Source of the DNA: Mesorhizobium sp. LSJC280B00
GTDB lineage: Bacteria; Pseudomonadota; Alphaproteobacteria; Rhizobiales; Rhizobiaceae
Assembly (NCBI RefSeq): GCF_000502835.1
Contig: NZ_AYVL01000005.1
Span: 144,672 to 208,671 of the forward strand
Direction: 5' to 3'
Length of the DNA: 64,000 nucleotides
Shown: one piece after another, positions 56,999 through 64,000 of the stretch
Layout: the number at the start of each line of letters is the position of its first letter
Numbering within the stretch: the stretch's first letter is position 1
Notes under the pieces: model-generated
Databases searched by the model: none
The model's input: the letters and a program-made list of their open reading frames with translations, nothing else
Told to the model about the DNA's origin: nothing
Program-made: the position numbers and the translations under genes

Positions 56999-57257
56999 TA
57001 CCTTCTCCAATGTTTGAAAATCGCGCACGATGCTCAAGCGCCTACCGCCTGGTAACGCTTTCGAACAGCTTGTCGCCACTTGGTAGCCAATTCTGGGCGC
57101 CGCATCCATTGAGGCGCAACGGACAGTGCTCAAAAACATGAGTGCGTTTATCATGTTTTTATCGAGCGGTTTCAGCGGTTTGCGCCGAAAATTGACCAAT
57201 TGATAAAAAAATAAAACGTGCTAGCCTTCCCCAAAACAAGAACATGGGGAACTGACG
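56999..57257. other. Promoter region upstream of preT
   Basis: This 259-bp gap includes AT-rich DNA just before preT. GTTTATCATGTTTTTATC (57146-57163) and GATAAAAAAATAAAAC (57202-57217) form an imperfect inverted repeat. It may be a regulator site; support is weak. Confidence 0.35.
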
Positions 57258-58622
57258 ATGCCAGAAGGCCAGTTCAAGCAAGGCATTGCCGGCGGGCGGC
57301 TTTCGCCGGAACAATATGCCGATAATTTTGCCGACCTGCACCCGCCGCTCGATCATCACGAGGCGCTGGTCGAGTCCGACCGCTGCTATTTCTGCTATGA
57401 CGCGCCGTGCATGAATGCGTGTCCGACCTCGATCGACATCCCGCTGTTCATCCGCCAGATTTCGACGGGCAATCCGATTGGCTCAGCCAGGACTATTTTT
57501 GACCAGAACATTTTGGGCGGCATGTGCGCCCGCGTCTGCCCGACCGAGACGCTGTGCGAAGAAGTCTGCGTGCGCGAGGTGGCCGAAGGCAAGCCGGTGC
57601 AGATCGGTCGCCTTCAGCGCTACGCCACCGATGTCGCCATGGCCGAAAACAAGCAGTTCTACAAGCGCTCCGAACCGACCGGCAAGACGGTCGCCGTGGT
57701 CGGCGCCGGACCGGCCGGGCTTGCCGCCGCGCATCGGCTCGCCCGCTACGGCCACGACGTGACCATCCTGGAAGCCCGCCCGAAGCCCGGCGGCCTCAAT
57801 GAGTACGGTATCGCCGCCTATAAAAGCGTCGACAATTTTGCCCAGGCCGAAGTCGACTATGTCACGTCGATCGGCGGCATCGACATCCAGAACGGCAAGG
57901 CGCTCGGCCGTGATTACCAGCTGTCGGACCTGACCAGGAATTACGATGCGGTGTTCCTCGGCATGGGGCTTGCCGGCGTCAATGCCTTGCGAGCGGATGG
58001 CGAGGAAGCGCAAGGCGTCACCAATGCCGTCGAGTTCATTGCCGAGCTTCGCCAAGCCAGCGATCTGGCCAGCCTGCCGGTCGGCCGGCGCGTCGTCGTC
58101 ATCGGCGGCGGCATGACGGCGATCGATGCGGCGGTGCAGTCGAAGCTGCTCGGAGCCGAAGAGGTGACGATCTGCTATCGGCGCGGCCCGGAGCACATGA
58201 ACGCCTCCGAATTCGAGCAGGACCTGGCCGCTGCCAACGGCGTCATCATCCGGCACTGGTTGCAGCCGAAGCGGGTCATTGCCGACGGCGGCAAGGTGTC
58301 GGCGATCGAGCTCGAATACACCGCGATGGACGGCGACCGGCTCGTCGGCACCGGCGAGCGGCTGACGCTCGTCGCCGACCAGGTGTTCAAGGCGATCGGC
58401 CAGAGTTTTGTCCCGGCTGCGCTCAACGGCAGCGGGGCTTTGCTTGACCTGGAAGCCGGCCGCATCAAGGTCGACGCCGAAGGCCGCACCTCGCTGCCAA
58501 ACGTCTGGGCCGGCGGCGACTGCATCTTTGGCGGCGACGACCTGACAGTCTCGGCCGTCGCACAAGGCCGCGACGCGGCGGAAAGCATTCATCGGGCACT
58601 GACCTCGAACGGGAGGGCATGA
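57258..58622 (+). CDS. preT: NAD-dependent dihydropyrimidine dehydrogenase subunit PreT
   Basis: A 454-residue flavoprotein subunit related to the small subunit of glutamate synthase. The N-terminal Fe-S region has CYFCYDAPCMNACPTSID and CARVCPTETLCEEVC. The first FAD site is VAVVGAGPAGLAAAHRLARYG, the NAD site VVVIGGGMTAIDAA, and a C-terminal GGDCIFGGDDLTVSAVAQG closes the FAD domain. With PreA it reduces uracil and thymine to the dihydro forms (or the reverse) in the cytoplasm. Its TGA overlaps the preA ATG by 4 bases. Confidence 0.93.
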   Translation: MPEGQFKQGIAGGRLSPEQYADNFADLHPPLDHHEALVESDRCYFCYDAPCMNACPTSIDIPLFIRQISTGNPIGSARTIFDQNILGGMCARVCPTETLCEEVCVREVAEGKPVQIGRLQRYATDVAMAENKQFYKRSEPTGKTVAVVGAGPAGLAAAHRLARYGHDVTILEARPKPGGLNEYGIAAYKSVDNFAQAEVDYVTSIGGIDIQNGKALGRDYQLSDLTRNYDAVFLGMGLAGVNALRADGEEAQGVTNAVEFIAELRQASDLASLPVGRRVVVIGGGMTAIDAAVQSKLLGAEEVTICYRRGPEHMNASEFEQDLAAANGVIIRHWLQPKRVIADGGKVSAIELEYTAMDGDRLVGTGERLTLVADQVFKAIGQSFVPAALNGSGALLDLEAGRIKVDAEGRTSLPNVWAGGDCIFGGDDLTVSAVAQGRDAAESIHRALTSNGRA

Positions 58623-59938
58623 GCATGGCAGACATCCGCAACAATTTCGTCGGCATCAAGTCGCCGAACCCGTTCTGGCTTGCCTCGGCGCCGCCGACCG
58701 ACAAGGCCTACAACGTCATCCGCGCCTTCAAGGCTGGCTGGGGCGGCGTTGTCTGGAAGACGCTCGGCGAAGAAGGGCCGCCGGTGGTCAACGTCAACGG
58801 TCCGCGCTACGGCGCGATCTGGGGCGCCGACCGTCGTCTGCTCGGCCTCAACAACATCGAGCTGATCACCGACCGCGACCTGCAGGTCAATCTGCGCGAG
58901 ATCAAGCAGGTCAAGATGGACTGGCCCGACCGGGCGATCGTCGTCTCGCTGATGGTGCCTTGCGAGGAGCATGCCTGGAAGGCGATCCTGCCGGTAGTCG
59001 AGGAGACCGGCGCCGACGGCATCGAACTCAATTTCGGCTGCCCGCATGGCATGTCGGAACGCGGCATGGGTGCGGCAGTCGGCCAGGTGCCGGAATACAT
59101 CGAAATGGTGGTGCGCTGGTGCAAGGCCAACACCCGCATGCCTGTCATCACCAAGCTGACGCCCAACATCACCGACATACGCAAGCCGGCACGCGCTGCC
59201 CTTGCCGGCGGCACCGACGCGGTGTCGCTGATCAACACCATCAATTCGATCACCGGCGTCAATCTCGATAGTTTCGCACCGGAGCCGACGATCGACGGCA
59301 AGGGTTCGCATGGCGGCTATTGCGGCCCGGCGGTGAAGCCGATCGCCATGAACATGGTGGCCGAGATCGCGCGCGACCCGGAAACGAAGGGCCTGCCGAT
59401 CTCCGGTATCGGCGGCATTACCACCTGGCGTGACGCCGCCGAATTCATGGCGCTTGGCGCCGGCAATGTGCAGGTGTGCACGGCGGCGATGACCTTTGGC
59501 TTCAAGATCGTGCAGGAGATGATCGCCGGCCTGGAAAACTGGATGGACGAGAAGGGCCATGCCACGCTCGACGACATCGTCGGCCGTGCCACGCCCAACG
59601 TCACCGACTGGCAGTATCTCAACCTCAACTACGTCGCCAAGGCGCATATCGACCAGGATGCCTGCATCAAATGCGGCCGCTGCCACATTGCCTGCGAGGA
59701 CACTTCGCACCAGGCGATCACCGCAATCGTCGATGGCGTCAGGCATTTCGAGGTGATCGAGGCCGAATGCGTCGGCTGCAATCTCTGCGTCAATGTCTGT
59801 CCGGTCGAGAACTGCATCACCATGGAGCCACTGGCGGTTGGCGCGATCGACGAGCGCACTGGTAGGCCAGTGTCGCCGATCTATGCCAACTGGACGACGC
59901 ATCCGAACAATCCGATGGCCAAGGTGGCGGCGGAATAG
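58619..59938 (+). CDS. preA: NAD-dependent dihydropyrimidine dehydrogenase subunit PreA
   Basis: A 439-residue subunit. It has a dihydroorotate-dehydrogenase-like FMN barrel (NPFWLASAPPTDKAYNV; NFGCPHGMSERGMG with the catalytic Cys; ISGIGGITTWRDAAEFMALGA) and two C-terminal 4Fe-4S clusters (CIKCGRCHIAC and CVGCNLCVNVCP). It carries the pyrimidine site. The ATG at 58619 overlaps preT (ATGA); an ATG at 58625 is also possible. The usual partners of the reductive pathway (dihydropyrimidinase, beta-ureidopropionase) are not in the window. A strong terminator follows. Confidence 0.94.
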   Translation: MSMADIRNNFVGIKSPNPFWLASAPPTDKAYNVIRAFKAGWGGVVWKTLGEEGPPVVNVNGPRYGAIWGADRRLLGLNNIELITDRDLQVNLREIKQVKMDWPDRAIVVSLMVPCEEHAWKAILPVVEETGADGIELNFGCPHGMSERGMGAAVGQVPEYIEMVVRWCKANTRMPVITKLTPNITDIRKPARAALAGGTDAVSLINTINSITGVNLDSFAPEPTIDGKGSHGGYCGPAVKPIAMNMVAEIARDPETKGLPISGIGGITTWRDAAEFMALGAGNVQVCTAAMTFGFKIVQEMIAGLENWMDEKGHATLDDIVGRATPNVTDWQYLNLNYVAKAHIDQDACIKCGRCHIACEDTSHQAITAIVDGVRHFEVIEAECVGCNLCVNVCPVENCITMEPLAVGAIDERTGRPVSPIYANWTTHPNNPMAKVAAE

Positions 59939-59945
59939 CATTGCG

Positions 59946-59977
59946 AAAAAAAAGCGGCGTTCATGGCGCCGCTTTTT
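59946..59977 (+). terminator. Rho-independent terminator of preT-preA
   Basis: AAAAAGCGGCG pairs with CGCCGCTTTTT around a 7-base loop, ending in five T. It begins 8 bases after the preA stop. Confidence 0.9.
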
Positions 59978-59991
59978 GACCTTCCTATTGC

Positions 59992-60006
59992 GGATAAAAG
60001 TTATCC
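59992..60006. promoter_or_regulatory. Palindromic site before the Rrf2 gene
   Basis: GGATAA-AAG-TTATCC is a perfect 6-bp dyad with a 3-base centre, 33 bp before the Rrf2 ATG and beside an AT-rich CGATAATCTATAT. The position fits an autoregulatory Rrf2 operator overlapping the promoter. Confidence 0.6.
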
Positions 60007-60039
60007 ACGATAATCTATATCCATGAACAGGAGAGCGAA

Positions 60040-60558
60040 ATGAAGCTGGGCGAAGGCGTCGAAGCGGCCATCCACTGCGCCGCGATGCTCGCCGGCGTTG
60101 ATGGCGCCGCGACCTTGCCAGGTGCTGCCATGGCCGAGGCGTTCGGGCTGTCGCCGAGCTATCTGCTTAAGCATCTCAACGCGCTGACTGCGTCCGGCAT
60201 TCTGGAATCAGTGCCGGGGCCGTCCGGCGGCTATCGGCTAGCACGGCCGGCCGAGCGCATTACGCTGCTCGATATCGTGCTCGCTGTCGAAGGGCGCGAA
60301 CCTGCCTTTCGCTGCGGCGAGATCCGCCGCAACGGTCCCGTCAAGCTCGATGCATCGGCCTACGTCAAACTATGCGGCATCAATGCCGCGATGCTGAAGG
60401 CCGAGCGCGCCTATCGTGCCGCACTTGCCGAAACCAAGCTGTCCGACATCGTGGCCACTTACGCGGCAGAAGGCGATCCGAGATCGATTGCTGCCAGTTG
60501 CGCCTTTGTGGCGCGCCATCAGCGGCCGCAGAAATCCAGTTCAACCAAGCAAGCATGA
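60040..60558 (+). CDS. Rrf2-family transcriptional regulator
   Basis: A 172-residue regulator with the Rrf2 winged helix-turn-helix (LGEGVEAAIHCAAMLAG; AMAEAFGLSPSYLLKHLNAL; PGPSGGYRLARPAERITLLDI). After the DNA-binding domain only two cysteines lie in the usual cluster region (FRCGEI and KLCGIN), so a full Fe-S cluster with three Cys is not evident. The start has GGAGAG upstream. It heads a unit with an AhpD-like protein and a DoxX protein and probably regulates it in response to redox or nitrosative stress (inferred). Confidence 0.92.
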   Translation: MKLGEGVEAAIHCAAMLAGVDGAATLPGAAMAEAFGLSPSYLLKHLNALTASGILESVPGPSGGYRLARPAERITLLDIVLAVEGREPAFRCGEIRRNGPVKLDASAYVKLCGINAAMLKAERAYRAALAETKLSDIVATYAAEGDPRSIAASCAFVARHQRPQKSSSTKQA

Positions 60559-60569
60559 AAGGAAAGACG

Positions 60570-61028
60570 ATGAAACAGCGGATGCAATTTTTCGCCAAGG
60601 CGCCGGAGATCATGAAGGCGGTGTCGGCACTCAACAAGGCGGTCGACGAATGCGGGCTCGAGGCGAGCCTGCTGCATCTGATCAAGCTCAGGGCATCGCA
60701 GATCAATGGTTGCTCCTATTGCGTCGAGATGCACAGCCGTGAGGCTAGGCGCGATGGCGAGACTGAGCAGAGGCTTTATCTCGTCTCGGCCTGGAAGGAA
60801 TCGCCGCTATTTTCGGCACGCGAACGCGCCGCCTTTGCCTGGACGGATGCGGTGACGAAGATCGCCGAAAGCGGTGTTTCGGACGAACTCTATGTGCAGA
60901 CGCTCGAGCATTTCTCGGAAGAGGAACTGGTCAAGCTGTCGGTCGCGCTCGGCATGATCAACACCTGGAACCGGCTTTGCATCCCGTTCCACGCCCTTCA
61001 TCCGATGCCGGCAGCCAAGGCCGCCTGA
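60570..61028 (+). CDS. Carboxymuconolactone decarboxylase/AhpD-like family protein
   Basis: A 152-residue helical protein with the AhpD-type redox motif: LIKLRASQINGCSYCVEMHSREAR, where CxxC plus the downstream His form the peroxidase-reductase-like centre. Family members act as alkylhydroperoxidase partners. The start at 60570 has AGGAAA upstream; the ATG at 60555 overlaps the Rrf2 stop and is an alternative. A hairpin terminator lies after the stop. Confidence 0.92.
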   Translation: MKQRMQFFAKAPEIMKAVSALNKAVDECGLEASLLHLIKLRASQINGCSYCVEMHSREARRDGETEQRLYLVSAWKESPLFSARERAAFAWTDAVTKIAESGVSDELYVQTLEHFSEEELVKLSVALGMINTWNRLCIPFHALHPMPAAKAA

Positions 61029-61036
61029 TCGACGAG

Positions 61037-61064
61037 ACGGGCGCGCGAGCTGCGCGCCCGTTTT
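61037..61064 (+). terminator. Terminator-like hairpin between AhpD-like and DoxX genes
   Basis: ACGGGCGCGC and GCGCGCCCGT form a perfect 10-bp stem with a 5-base loop, followed by TTTT. It should at least attenuate transcription into the DoxX gene 18 bp further on. Confidence 0.75.
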
Positions 61065-61082
61065 CAGTTGGAGATCAAGAAC

Positions 61083-61460
61083 ATGTTTGCAAACTTTGAG
61101 AACGAGATTCTATTTGCCGCCCGTCTGCTGCTTGGTGGCGCCTTCGTCTTTGCCGGCCTGCGCAACATCCAGAACCGGGCTTTCGTGACCCAATTGATGG
61201 CGACGCGCGGCGTGCCGCAGGCGCGGCTGGCGCTGTGGGCCGGCATCGTCCTGCAGATCGGCGCCGGCGCGTTGGTGTTGACGGGTTTGTGGACTGCTGT
61301 CGCGGCGGCGGCGCTAATCCTGTTCCTCATTGCCGCGACGCCGATGTTCCACAATTTCTGGGACCATCAGGGGCCGGAACGCGCAGCCCGAATCAATGGG
61401 TTTGTCGCCAATGTCGCGCTGACCGGCGGGTTTCTCTCGCTGATGGGGCAGGCGGCATAG
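61083..61460 (+). CDS. DoxX family membrane protein
   Basis: A 125-residue membrane protein with about four hydrophobic helices (ILFAARLLLGGAFVFAGLRNI; LALWAGIVLQIGAGALVLTG; AAALILFLIAATPMFHNFWD). The ATG at 61083 has GGAG nine bases upstream; a TTG at 61068 would add five residues. Its place after an AhpD-like gene in an Rrf2-led unit suggests a redox role, as proposed for other DoxX/SURF-type clusters. Function is unproven. Confidence 0.88.
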   Translation: MFANFENEILFAARLLLGGAFVFAGLRNIQNRAFVTQLMATRGVPQARLALWAGIVLQIGAGALVLTGLWTAVAAAALILFLIAATPMFHNFWDHQGPERAARINGFVANVALTGGFLSLMGQAA

Positions 61461-61495
61461 CAGCGACCGTCCCGAAACGGTGGACGCATCACCGC

Positions 61496-62218
61496 TTACG
61501 CCGCAAAGCGCAGGCCGCCGTCGCAGGTCAGCACCTGGCCGGTCATGAACCCGTTGGAGACGAGGAATGCGATCGCGCTGGCGACGTCCTCGGCGCGGCC
61601 GATGCGGCCGACCGGCGTCTTGCCGGCATACTCGGCAAACACCGTATGGCGCTGTTCATCGGGCAGGAAATCCCACCACGGCGTGTCGATGACGCCCGGC
61701 GCCACGACATTGACGCGTAACGGCTTCAGCTCCATCGCCAGGATCGGCACCACGGTCAGCAGCATGCCGTTGACGGCGGCGATGCCGGCGATACCGGGCG
61801 CTGACAATTGCGCCGACACCGCCGAGATGAAAGTCACCGAGCCGCTCTTGTTCAGCGTCGGCAAGGCGGCCTGCAGGCAGGAGAGCTGTGGCCGGACCTT
61901 CTCGTCGACGCCACCGCCGATGTCGGTCAGGTCAAGTGTTTCGAACGGGCCGAGCCCCTTGCCGCCGCTGGCGGCCAGCACCAGGTGATCGAAAGGGCCG
62001 AGATCGCTGAAGAACCGGCGAACCTCGTCCGGCTTCACGGCATCGAAGGCAGCTTTTTCGACGGCGCCGCCAAGGCTTTGCCATGCATTGTCGAGCCTTT
62101 CCCTGCTGCGCCCGGTGATCGTCACCTTCATGCCCGGGCCGAGCAGCTTTTTCGCGGTGGCGAGGCCGATGCCGGAGGAGCCGCCGACGATCACGGCGTG
62201 CTGCGTTTTCTCGATCAT
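61496..62218 (-). CDS. SDR-family protein lacking the catalytic Tyr-Lys pair
   Basis: A 240-residue Rossmann protein with the cofactor motif GGSSGIGLATAK and the C-terminal block RVNVVAPGVIDTPWW. At the catalytic site the usual YxxxK is replaced by GIAGIAAVNGMLL, so the Tyr and Lys are missing, although a Ser (SAVSAQ) remains. It may not reduce carbonyls by the classical route. Its ATG overlaps the stop of the second SDR gene (ATGA), so the two are translated together. Confidence 0.88.
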   Translation of the reverse strand: MIEKTQHAVIVGGSSGIGLATAKKLLGPGMKVTITGRSRERLDNAWQSLGGAVEKAAFDAVKPDEVRRFFSDLGPFDHLVLAASGGKGLGPFETLDLTDIGGGVDEKVRPQLSCLQAALPTLNKSGSVTFISAVSAQLSAPGIAGIAAVNGMLLTVVPILAMELKPLRVNVVAPGVIDTPWWDFLPDEQRHTVFAEYAGKTPVGRIGRAEDVASAIAFLVSNGFMTGQVLTCDGGLRFAA

Positions 62219-63066
62219 GAATTTTCTTTCTTCGATGTAGCGGAAGCGGGTGCGAGCCCGACAAGACCGAGGCTCAATTCACGCAACTGCTGCCTCGCCT
62301 TCGCGTCATAGGCTTGCGCATCGGCGCGGGATTCCCTTTGGCCGTCGAAATAGAGGCCGCTTCGCCCTTCCAGCGTGGGCGATGTGGCGAGATTGATGAT
62401 GGCTTCGGCGCCGGTTTCGACCGAACTCCAGGGTGTGACGCCCGCCTGCCGCACCATCGTGGTGTTCATGTAGCTTGCCGGATGCAGGCTGTTGACCGTG
62501 ACGCCGGTGCCGTTCAGCTGCTCCGCCAGATCGATGGTGAACATGATCTGCGCCAGCTTGCTCTGGCAGTAGGCACGAACGCCGTCGTAGGAGCGGGTCA
62601 GCATGACATCCCTGAAGTCGATCGCCCGTTGCCCGGCCGAGGCGACATTGATGATGCGCGCCGGCGCACTGGCCTTGAGCAGCGGCAGCAGCTCCGTGGT
62701 GAGCAGGAAGCCGGCGAGATAATTGACGGCAAAGCGCAGCTCGTAGCCGTCGGCGCTGACCTGCCGTTTCGCGTTGGGGCCGGCTGTGCCGACGCCGGCA
62801 TTGTTGATGAGGATATCGAGCCGGTCAGTCCTGGCGCGCACGGCTTCGGCGAGGCGGCGGACCTCGGCCAGGGAGGAGAGGTCGGCGACAAGCAGCTCGG
62901 CCTTGCCGCCGGCGGCTTCGATCTCGGCCACGGTCGCCTTGCCCCTTGTCGCGTCGCGGCCATGCACCAGGATGCGGGCGCCGCCGGCGCCGAGCCTTTG
63001 CGCCACGACTCTGCCGACGCCGTCGGTCGAGCCGGTAATCAGGATCGTCTTGTCTTTCAGTTCCAT
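62215..63066 (-). CDS. Short-chain dehydrogenase/reductase
   Basis: A 283-residue classical-to-extended SDR. Cofactor motif GSTDGVGRVVAQ, NNAG motif INNAGVGTAG, and an intact catalytic YCQSK with Ser in VASAGQ. An Arg-rich stretch after strand 2 (HGRDATRGKA) suggests NADP(H). The start at 63066 has GGAGG eight bases before; an ATG at 63081 is an alternative. It leads the two-gene SDR unit and faces a divergent XRE-type regulator 105 bp away. Such pairs are often regulator plus target. Confidence 0.92.
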   Translation of the reverse strand: MELKDKTILITGSTDGVGRVVAQRLGAGGARILVHGRDATRGKATVAEIEAAGGKAELLVADLSSLAEVRRLAEAVRARTDRLDILINNAGVGTAGPNAKRQVSADGYELRFAVNYLAGFLLTTELLPLLKASAPARIINVASAGQRAIDFRDVMLTRSYDGVRAYCQSKLAQIMFTIDLAEQLNGTGVTVNSLHPASYMNTTMVRQAGVTPWSSVETGAEAIINLATSPTLEGRSGLYFDGQRESRADAQAYDAKARQQLRELSLGLVGLAPASATSKKENS

Positions 63067-63158
63067 GTTCAGAGCCTCCATGTCATCGCTCTGAGCAGAA
63101 AGATGGGGCACCAGACGCATGCCAAACAGTTCAAACTTTATCCTGGTATCGGTACTGC

Positions 63159-63164
63159 TATAAT
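63159..63164 (+). promoter_or_regulatory. Probable -10 element of the XRE/MmyB regulator gene
   Basis: TATAAT lies only 7 bases before the ATG at 63172. Transcription would then begin at or next to the start codon, giving a leaderless mRNA. No purine-rich ribosome site is seen. Confidence 0.5.
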
Positions 63165-63171
63165 AGCGCCG

Positions 63172-64000
63172 ATGGATTCCACCACGCATTCTGCCGAAGG
63201 CAGCCGTCGCCGCGAGCTTGGCGCCTTTCTGCGTTCGCGGCGCGAAAGGCTGACGCCATCGGCCACGGGCATCTCGACCGGCCTGCGCCGGCGCACACCC
63301 GGGCTGCGGCGCGAGGAGGTGGCGATGATCGCCGGCGTCGGCACGACCTGGTACACATGGCTGGAGCAAGGGCGCGACGTGCGGCCGTCCGTCGAGGTGC
63401 TGACGGCGCTCAGTCAGGCATTGCGCCTGGACGCGGCCGAGCAACGGCATCTGTTCATCCTTGCCGGCCGTCCGCAGCCGGAGCATCGCGTCGATGCGCC
63501 TGAAAAAGTCGACGGACCCTTGCTGCACATGCTGCAAAGCCTGGTCCTGCAGCCGGCCTATGTCGTCGGGCGGCGCTGGGATGTGCTGGCCTGGAACTCT
63601 GCCGCGGCAGCCGTGTTCGGCGACTATGGCCTGCTGGAGGGCGATGCCCGCAACATCGTCCATATGGTTTTCACCAGCCCGCAGCATCGGCGCCTGCTCG
63701 TCGACTGGGAGGAACTGGCGCGTGCCGTGCTGGCGTCATTCCGGGCAGAAAGCGCCAGATATGTCGGCGACCCGGATTTCGAGCGGCTGATCGCGCTGAT
63801 GACACGCTCGAGCCCGGAGTTTCGGGCATGGTGGCCGCTGCGCGATGTGGCCCGCAACCTGTCGGGTGTGAAGCATGTCAGGCATCCGACGGCAGGCGCC
63901 ATGGCGTTCGAGCATATGAGCCTGTCGATCGACGACGGCTCGGACATGAAGCTGATCGTCTACACGCCGCTCGCCGAGCAGAACTCGATCGCCAAGCTCG
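63172..64000 (+). CDS. XRE-family regulator with MmyB-like ligand-binding domain (3' partial)
   Basis: The frame is open to the window end, giving 276 residues. Residues 10-90 form the helix-turn-helix (RRRELGAFLRSRRERLTP; GLRREEVAMIAGVGTTWYTWLEQGRDVRPS). An MmyB-like PAS-type domain follows (PAYVVGRRWDVLAWNSAAAAVFGDY; ARNIVHMVFTSPQHRRLLVDWE; ARNLSGVKHVRHPTAGAMAFEH). Such regulators usually sit divergent from an SDR or oxidoreductase gene, as here, and bind fatty-acid-like ligands. Most of the protein appears present; only the last residues lie outside. Confidence 0.93.
   Translation, partial: MDSTTHSAEGSRRRELGAFLRSRRERLTPSATGISTGLRRRTPGLRREEVAMIAGVGTTWYTWLEQGRDVRPSVEVLTALSQALRLDAAEQRHLFILAGRPQPEHRVDAPEKVDGPLLHMLQSLVLQPAYVVGRRWDVLAWNSAAAAVFGDYGLLEGDARNIVHMVFTSPQHRRLLVDWEELARAVLASFRAESARYVGDPDFERLIALMTRSSPEFRAWWPLRDVARNLSGVKHVRHPTAGAMAFEHMSLSIDDGSDMKLIVYTPLAEQNSIAKL

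Overview
The window is GC-rich, densely coded chromosomal DNA from an alphaproteobacterium of the order Hyphomicrobiales, most likely a Mesorhizobium-type rhizobium. The basis is gene content (many ABC importers for sugars and sulfate, a MocR-type regulator, an IolE/MocC-type enzyme, a very long TamB) and rhizobial-style intergenic palindromes. No rRNA, tRNA, CRISPR array, prophage or intact insertion sequence was seen. Genus-level assignment is an inference from family recognition, not from a search.

Region 1 (1-11468) is a catabolic neighbourhood. It holds the end of a FadR-type GntR regulator and a minus-strand operon (ChbG-type deacetylase, sugar-binding protein, permease, ATPase, Gfo/Idh/MocA dehydrogenase). 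A DegT-family aminotransferase diverges from that operon, followed by small SRPBCC and GFA proteins. Beyond them lie a MocR regulator, a 68-residue LacI-like DNA-binding stub and an IolE/MocC-type inosose dehydratase. The set resembles the parts list of a rhizopine or inosamine (aminocyclitol) pathway and is the best candidate here for an undescribed system. Region 2 (11588-20035) holds a DUF3175 protein, an MFS permease and a LacI regulator. They are followed by a five-gene unit (binding protein, double ATPase, two permeases, gluconokinase) preceded by a perfect LacI-type palindrome, probably a gluconate or aldonate importer.

Region 3 (20032-26127) is a sulfate/thiosulfate uptake block: a cysteine-bearing Rrf2 regulator, two binding proteins, CysT, CysW and CysA. 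A decayed VapC fragment and two copies of a rhizobial palindromic repeat are inserted in it. Region 4 (26346-43121) concerns the envelope: alpha-2-macroglobulin, PBP1C and a VanX-type dipeptidase on the minus strand, and tamA-tamB on the plus strand. TamB carries a large internal duplication. Region 5 (43383-50549) is an oligopeptide-type ABC importer with a Tat-exported binding protein and a fused double ATPase, then a lytic transglycosylase lipoprotein.

Region 6 (50759-59938) covers methylamine/betaine and pyrimidine catabolism: an MttB-family methyltransferase, a dimethylglycine/sarcosine dehydrogenase-like enzyme, DoxX and VOC proteins, two unrecognised small genes, and preT-preA (dihydropyrimidine dehydrogenase). 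Region 7 (60040-64000) is a redox-stress set: Rrf2 with an AhpD-like protein and DoxX, then two SDR genes facing a divergent XRE/MmyB-type regulator that runs off the end of the window.
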